Source of the DNA: Echinococcus granulosus
Taxonomy: Eukaryota; Platyhelminthes; Cestoda; Cyclophyllidea; Taeniidae
Assembly (NCBI RefSeq): GCF_000524195.1
Contig: NW_020170568.1
Coordinates: forward strand, 21,376-85,375
Direction of reading: 5' to 3'
DNA: 64,000 bases
Positions 59,201-64,000 of this stretch are shown in pieces. A model generated the notes under the pieces. The model worked only from the letters and a program-made list of their open reading frames with translations, made no database searches and was not told the origin of the DNA. The position numbers and the translations under genes are program-made. Position 1 is the first letter of the stretch. Each line of letters opens with the position of its first letter.

Positions 59201-62200
59201 TTTAACTTTCCATGGCCAATGGACTCAAAGCAAAGCAGAATCGTAAGCGGTTCTAAGAAATAAATTTTTTGCCGCGGCTAACTTACAAAAAACTGAAGAA
59301 CATTTAGTTTAAAGTGCAAGTACACCTAAACACCGCATTAAATAAAGATGCATATTTTTTGTGCAAAAGTATATTTTTTGAAGTCCAAAATACATTTCAG
59401 TTGGTTTTTTCATGATGCGTTTTATGAATTTGGATATTCTATTTGAAATAGGCACGCAAGGAAAATTTTGACAAGCTGTTGACACTGGATAAAAGAGCAA
59501 GGCTTTCTACACTTCAAGCTTATTTGAGCCGAACCTGAAGACTTGTGAACGCTTACGCACGGGAACATCCACGAATGAACATGACTCCACCAACCCCATC
59601 GTAGGTCCTGCAGTAGTGACGATTTGTTTTAAACAATTCAGCTAATAACAGTGAAGTGTAGAGGACCTCGCAAGCAGCATATGCCTTTTGTGAAAGGTAA
59701 CAGTGGTGCAGCTGGATGTACAGCTTCAGTTGGCTCAGAATTTGACCACATATTCGATACACCCGCTACGTACTCTCCCCTACCTACTCTCTCTCTCCCT
59801 CTTTCGCCGCCATGTATTTCCTTCCTCAGACTTCCACATTTCCAGCCTGTCATATATCAGTACACCTACACCCTCGAAATTACCCCTTAGTAATCTAGTG
59901 AATGTGTTCAGCACATGTTCAAAATACACAGATATTGCGCCCCTACAAACTCATTTCCGACTGTTGGCAGGAATTGACTGTTACTGATTAAACCTCACTG
60001 TGAAATCGCCGCAATGAAAAGAATCCAATCAATTGATTAGGAGATGGAAAACTGTTATTAACAAAGGATGCACTGATAGAGCAGAGATAGTAAAACTGCA
60101 TGTTTTTTCTGGCGCATCAGACAGCTAACTGAGTACACGATGGGCTGCGTCCACTCCATACAGTAACAATGGTGTTGATGTCTCCAATTAAGAAAGTTTA
60201 GAAGTTTGTCTCAAATTCTGTATTCCTATCACCATTACTAGCATCTTAATAAAGATAACTCAATCAGTCACAATGATCCGAGTTTGTTGTCTGCAAAGCC
60301 GTGTGTCTCCAATCTCGATGTCGTCAATTACATATCCGTATTTGCTGTAGGTAATTTGTAGTTGACTTTTCAACAATTCCTCTTCTTCATAATCTACCAA
60401 TTTTGGATTCGGGTACCTTGACATCTTTTGCTAAGATGTCGCAATTCTGTCAATGTATTAATGTTAGTCCTCTCCTTATTTATGTGAGAGTAGTGAGGGA
60501 CAGTGCTGCAAAGATCCAGTGAAGTGGCAGGAGGGACATTCAAAATGGCGCTTTACCCCTGTCACTTCAGGATGACATCGAGGCTCTGATTCTAATCACG
60601 CTCAAAGTAAACATGGGATGGGTAAGCATTTTGTTTTCTGCGTGAATGAGAATTGCTAATAATCCACGTCTGCATGATAGGAAAGTGCGGAAATGTTCAA
60701 AGTGGTGTCTTTCATTTACCCAATAATTGTAAGCAAAGCTTTTTGGTGAAACTAGCTTAGCAGACACACGGTTTTGCGTACAATATTCTTGGATAACTGC
60801 AAGTGTTATAAGTATCCTCATGAAATTGTTGGCAAAGGAATAGGTGTTAATTGAGGTGGGTTGAAAATAACATGAGGCCTATAATTTTTGACTTTGAAGC
60901 CAATGTCATTACCGACGTTGACGTGTAGAAACGGTGCAGAAGTTCAATTGCGAAGCATTTGTCGTTGACACTTGCGACAAGAAAAACTGCACAGTAAACG
61001 CATCACTGCAGATGGTAAAGCGGAAGTAGGCGGACATCAGATGCTTTCTTAACGCTTCCATTAACGCCTGCGCCTCATCTGCATGCGTTTTTCTACAAGT
61101 AAGTCATGGCCTCTCATTCTTCAGCTCCTAAGGGCTGAAAAATTTGGACTTTTTTTCAGTGTTTAGTTGCAAATACCATTTCTTGTTCATTATCATCCCT
61201 TTTGGGAATCGAAATTGAAGTCATTTTACATCTTTATAACTTTGCGTATTATGCTTGTCCGAAATAAATCATGCCAAAAATTTATCTTACTCTTGCAATC
61301 GGACATCCGCTACAGTCTTGAGGAGGATAGGTATGTCATTTCTGCAGTCCGCTGAAACATCATTCGTGATGACTGCATTTTTTCCTTTAAAATCCCTGCA
61401 TCTGCTGCAGGTTTGTCACCGAAAGGGGTGTTTGTGGAACTATAAGATAAATACAGGAAGATGTAAGAGGACTCTGGTCTGCAAATTAGGTCTAACAAGC
61501 CAAAGCGAAACCCACTAATTTCTGTGTACCTACTGAGATGAATCAAAGCACTTGAACGATCGTACTAGTCACCGCATTCAAAGAAAGAGAGCTTTGAGGT
61601 GTTTAGTCTACATTCACTTAGGAGCACGTGGTAAATAAAATGAAAACAAAATGAAATAGGAGACAGTTGGATCCTCCGAAAAATAGCAGTCGTAGGTAAA
61701 CCATAGCACAAATGGTTCTATTAATGTCGAGAGCATAACACTTTTAGATATATGCAATCAAACGCATTTATGGGGTTGATTTTAAATGACACTGGCATTT
61801 GGCAAAATCTGGAAGTCCTTTGACACGTGCTAAACAACTAATTATTAATTGGACTGCTGTCTCTCCTACAGCATGAGGATAAAGGCCGGACATCAGGCCT
61901 TGAGTTTGAGACAAGAGGGCTTCTTGACGGATACCAATGAAAAGTGAAGCCTAATGTTGTTCCACTAAAATAATTATGCAAAGAATTTTAGTTGTAAGAA
62001 AAAAAATTGGAAAAATTACTAGTGATTATTAGTCCTTTAAAAGTAAAGGCGCGAAATTATGTTGGTTGGTGTGACAATTCTTATGTGGCAAAATTAGTGT
62101 TCGACTTGAAATACTTTCACTCGCAAAATTAATTCCACAAATTTAAGGCAATATTAATGGCCGTCTTTTGCGCTGATTGCAACTAATCTTTGTTTCCCAA

Positions 62201-62429
62201 AAGGAGGAACATAAAGATTGCATTTGATGTGATACATTGGGATTGTACATGTCTTTGCGCCAAGGATGATTTTCTTCCCTATCTTTAAGAAGATGGACAG
62301 CCTGAAGCAGTTCTTTAATAACAGGCAGAAAAGATAGAGTTTCCAAATGTTGATAATTTAATATGCCTTGTAAACCGTAACTTACTCTGGTGGGATAGTT
62401 GATACAAATCTTAACAATCACGAATAATA
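53236..62429. other. Long region without a supported gene
   Basis: About 9 kb with no exon I can defend. The best ATG ORF, 57610-57924 (104 codons, good start context, one exon), encodes no recognisable domain and sits in low-complexity-rich DNA. It may be intergenic or part of a long intron of a gene outside the window. Confidence 0.4.
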
Positions 62430-62655
62430 AGATGGAGAGGTTAAACCACAACAGCAAGATGAAGGTCAGAATGCACATCGGACATGGTGAAGATCTGTCC
62501 ATCGTTTAAGTGTTTGACGCAGGTTCTTTTGGTTTGTCAGTAATAAAAAGGAGCTGGCCTTAAAATTTGTGCAAATTATAATGCAGAAGGGCTGCAAAAG
62601 TGGAATTTTTATTACCTGCACAATATGGGTAGAGGCATAACATACTAAAATGGGT
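62430..62655 (+). repeat. Dispersed repeat R3, copy 2
   Basis: Matches 53005-53235: ACATGGTGAAGATCTGTCC, TTTAAGTGTTTGA, AGCTGGCCTTAAAA, ATGCAGAAGGGCTGCAAAA. The two copies differ at many sites, so the insertion or duplication is old. Confidence 0.55.
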
Positions 62656-63084
62656 ATTTTCTTCGGCTGTTTTTTATTATTATAAAAATACATCAAAATA
62701 ATTCAAGGGACATACTGGACAAATTTTGCCCAGCGCTTTGCGTAATTTTGATCTGATCCCTATCAGCTAAGTAATACAAAACTGCGATTTATTATTAGCT
62801 AGTTATAAAATGCCGTAATCCCTAACGAGGATGAGTGCTAAATTTCCGATGGATAATATCAAAGGCTGCACCATTGTTGACACTCTCATTTTAAGCTGTC
62901 TCTAACCACGCTTCATTATCTAATTAAAAGGGAAAAAGAAAATCAAGCATACCTTATTACAATGTTACCTATACTAACCAGATTGGAGTACCCGTATTCA
63001 TGCAAGTGAAACTTGAGCCAACAATGCACTAGTATCAGCAAGGGAACATACAAATTATCATTGCAAAATGCCAAGTTAGGAGGA

Positions 63085-63520
63085 AGAGAGAAGTCATGCA
63101 ATGCTTAGCCAGTTTTAAAAAAATGCGCGTTGAAATATGAGACGTGAAGGGGAAATAACTTTAGTGACTACACCAAGTAGTAACCTCTAGTTCCTGTCAC
63201 ACCATCGAGGTTGTGCTCGTCGGGCCGGGTCGGTACAGTAACGGATGACGAATAGGAATTCTCCAGGTTGCTGGCCCGATTTAACGCATCCTACGCATTT
63301 ACAGTTTACTGCATTTCTCCTACCTCTTCCACAATCTTCTCCTCTTATTTCTGCTACAAGATATCCATATTTGAAACATTATTACCTTCTATGGGCATTT
63401 CTCTTTTTTTAATTTCCTATCCACGCCCCTTTTTGGAACTTTTTTAATTTTTCCTGTTCCTTTTTATCCCCTTTTCAATAAAATGTTTTTTTTCCTTTTT
63501 ATCTGCAGCAATTACAATTT
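63085..63520 (+). repeat. Dispersed repeat R2, copy 2
   Basis: Matches 51380-51830: GACTACACCAAGTAGTAACC, ACACCATCGAGGTTGTGC, GTCGGGCCGGGTCGGTAC, TTAACGCATCCTACGC, then a pyrimidine-rich tail. Confidence 0.6.
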
Positions 63521-64000
63521 ATGTTTTGGCTATACGCATGATATTATTTTATCCTCCTAACTGTCCTTGAATTTTTGCCACAATTTCTGACAATTTGGTG
63601 TTTGAACTACTTGGGGATACTTGGAACAAGACGAATGTATCTAATGTTTATTTGCCGTTTCAACACTCAAAAATCAACGAGTAGTGAGTCAATATTGAAT
63701 AGAGCTATTAGAGATTGTGGGGGCTGATTCTAATGTGTATGATGAAACAGTTGATTCACATTTACGTCATGTGAGTAGGAAGGAAGTGCTGCCAAAGTTA
63801 AATAAAAGGATCTCATCAGCATGACATGAATTGACATTTGACAAATAAATCTACAAGCACAGTCATCGAGCCAACCTACCTCGCTGCATACGTTCCAAAA
63901 TGTTTTGACTTTGGCTGTCTGCTGACAGATGGACTTGCAATAAGAAGCGAATCTGGCGTTTTAATGTTAGTTAAGCAAATAACCACAGTACTCATTACAC

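Noticed and set aside
1..64000. CRISPR arrays, bacterial operons, rRNA genes, tandem satellites
   Set aside because: None seen; intron structure and repeats are eukaryotic, and no regularly spaced short repeats were found by eye.

Overview
The window reads as eukaryotic nuclear DNA: AT-rich, with few genes, GT-AG introns from about 70 bp to over 4 kb, dispersed repeats and one 100-base assembly gap (47219-47318). Divergent GT31 glycosyltransferases, a five-pass prominin and a Ty3/gypsy scrap fit an invertebrate, and I lean to a parasitic flatworm, probably a tapeworm. That placement is inference from gene style; nothing here proves the species. No searches were run. All exon models come from reading frames, splice signals, phase agreement and remembered family motifs.

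Layout. (1) 1.3-10.8 kb, + strand: two tandem, diverged GT31 beta-1,3-galactosyltransferase-like genes, each with two exons and an intron at the identical position and phase. Between them, a possible minus-strand laminin-G-like exon (6.5-6.8 kb), two weak cysteine-rich exon candidates and a run of CCAAT boxes. (2) 11.4-17.4 kb, minus strand: a protein tyrosine phosphatase domain split over seven short exons with consistent phases, largely invisible as long ORFs. The fold motifs are kept but the WPD loop and the P-loop are altered, suggesting a pseudophosphatase domain. (3) 20.7 kb, minus: a cysteine-rich candidate exon of an unidentified gene. (4) 21.6-40.6 kb, + strand: a complete nine-exon prominin (CD133 family), about 1060 residues with five membrane segments and a very long Q/E-rich cytoplasmic tail. 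(5) 43.7-44.1 kb, minus: a decayed Ty3/gypsy RNase H fragment. (6) 45.9-46.6 kb, + strand: an intact short gene for a single-pass protein that matches only the first exon of prominin and ends in its own acidic tail ending in Cys-Cys, with a poly(A) signal. (7) 46.7-64 kb: no convincing gene, but several repeat families.

Repeats. One family (unit A, about 165 bp) occurs eight times, always in + orientation. Two loci of about 1 kb (34.7-35.7 and 48.8-49.8 kb) share the order A-B-C-A, which resembles a small element with terminal direct repeats, the single A copies being solo ends. Two further repeat pairs lie at 51.4/63.1 kb and 53.0/62.5 kb.

Function. The GT31 enzymes would act in the Golgi on glycans. 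Prominin and its short relative would act in plasma-membrane protrusions, which in a tapeworm might be the microtriches of the tegument (inference). No shared pathway between the gene groups can be shown.
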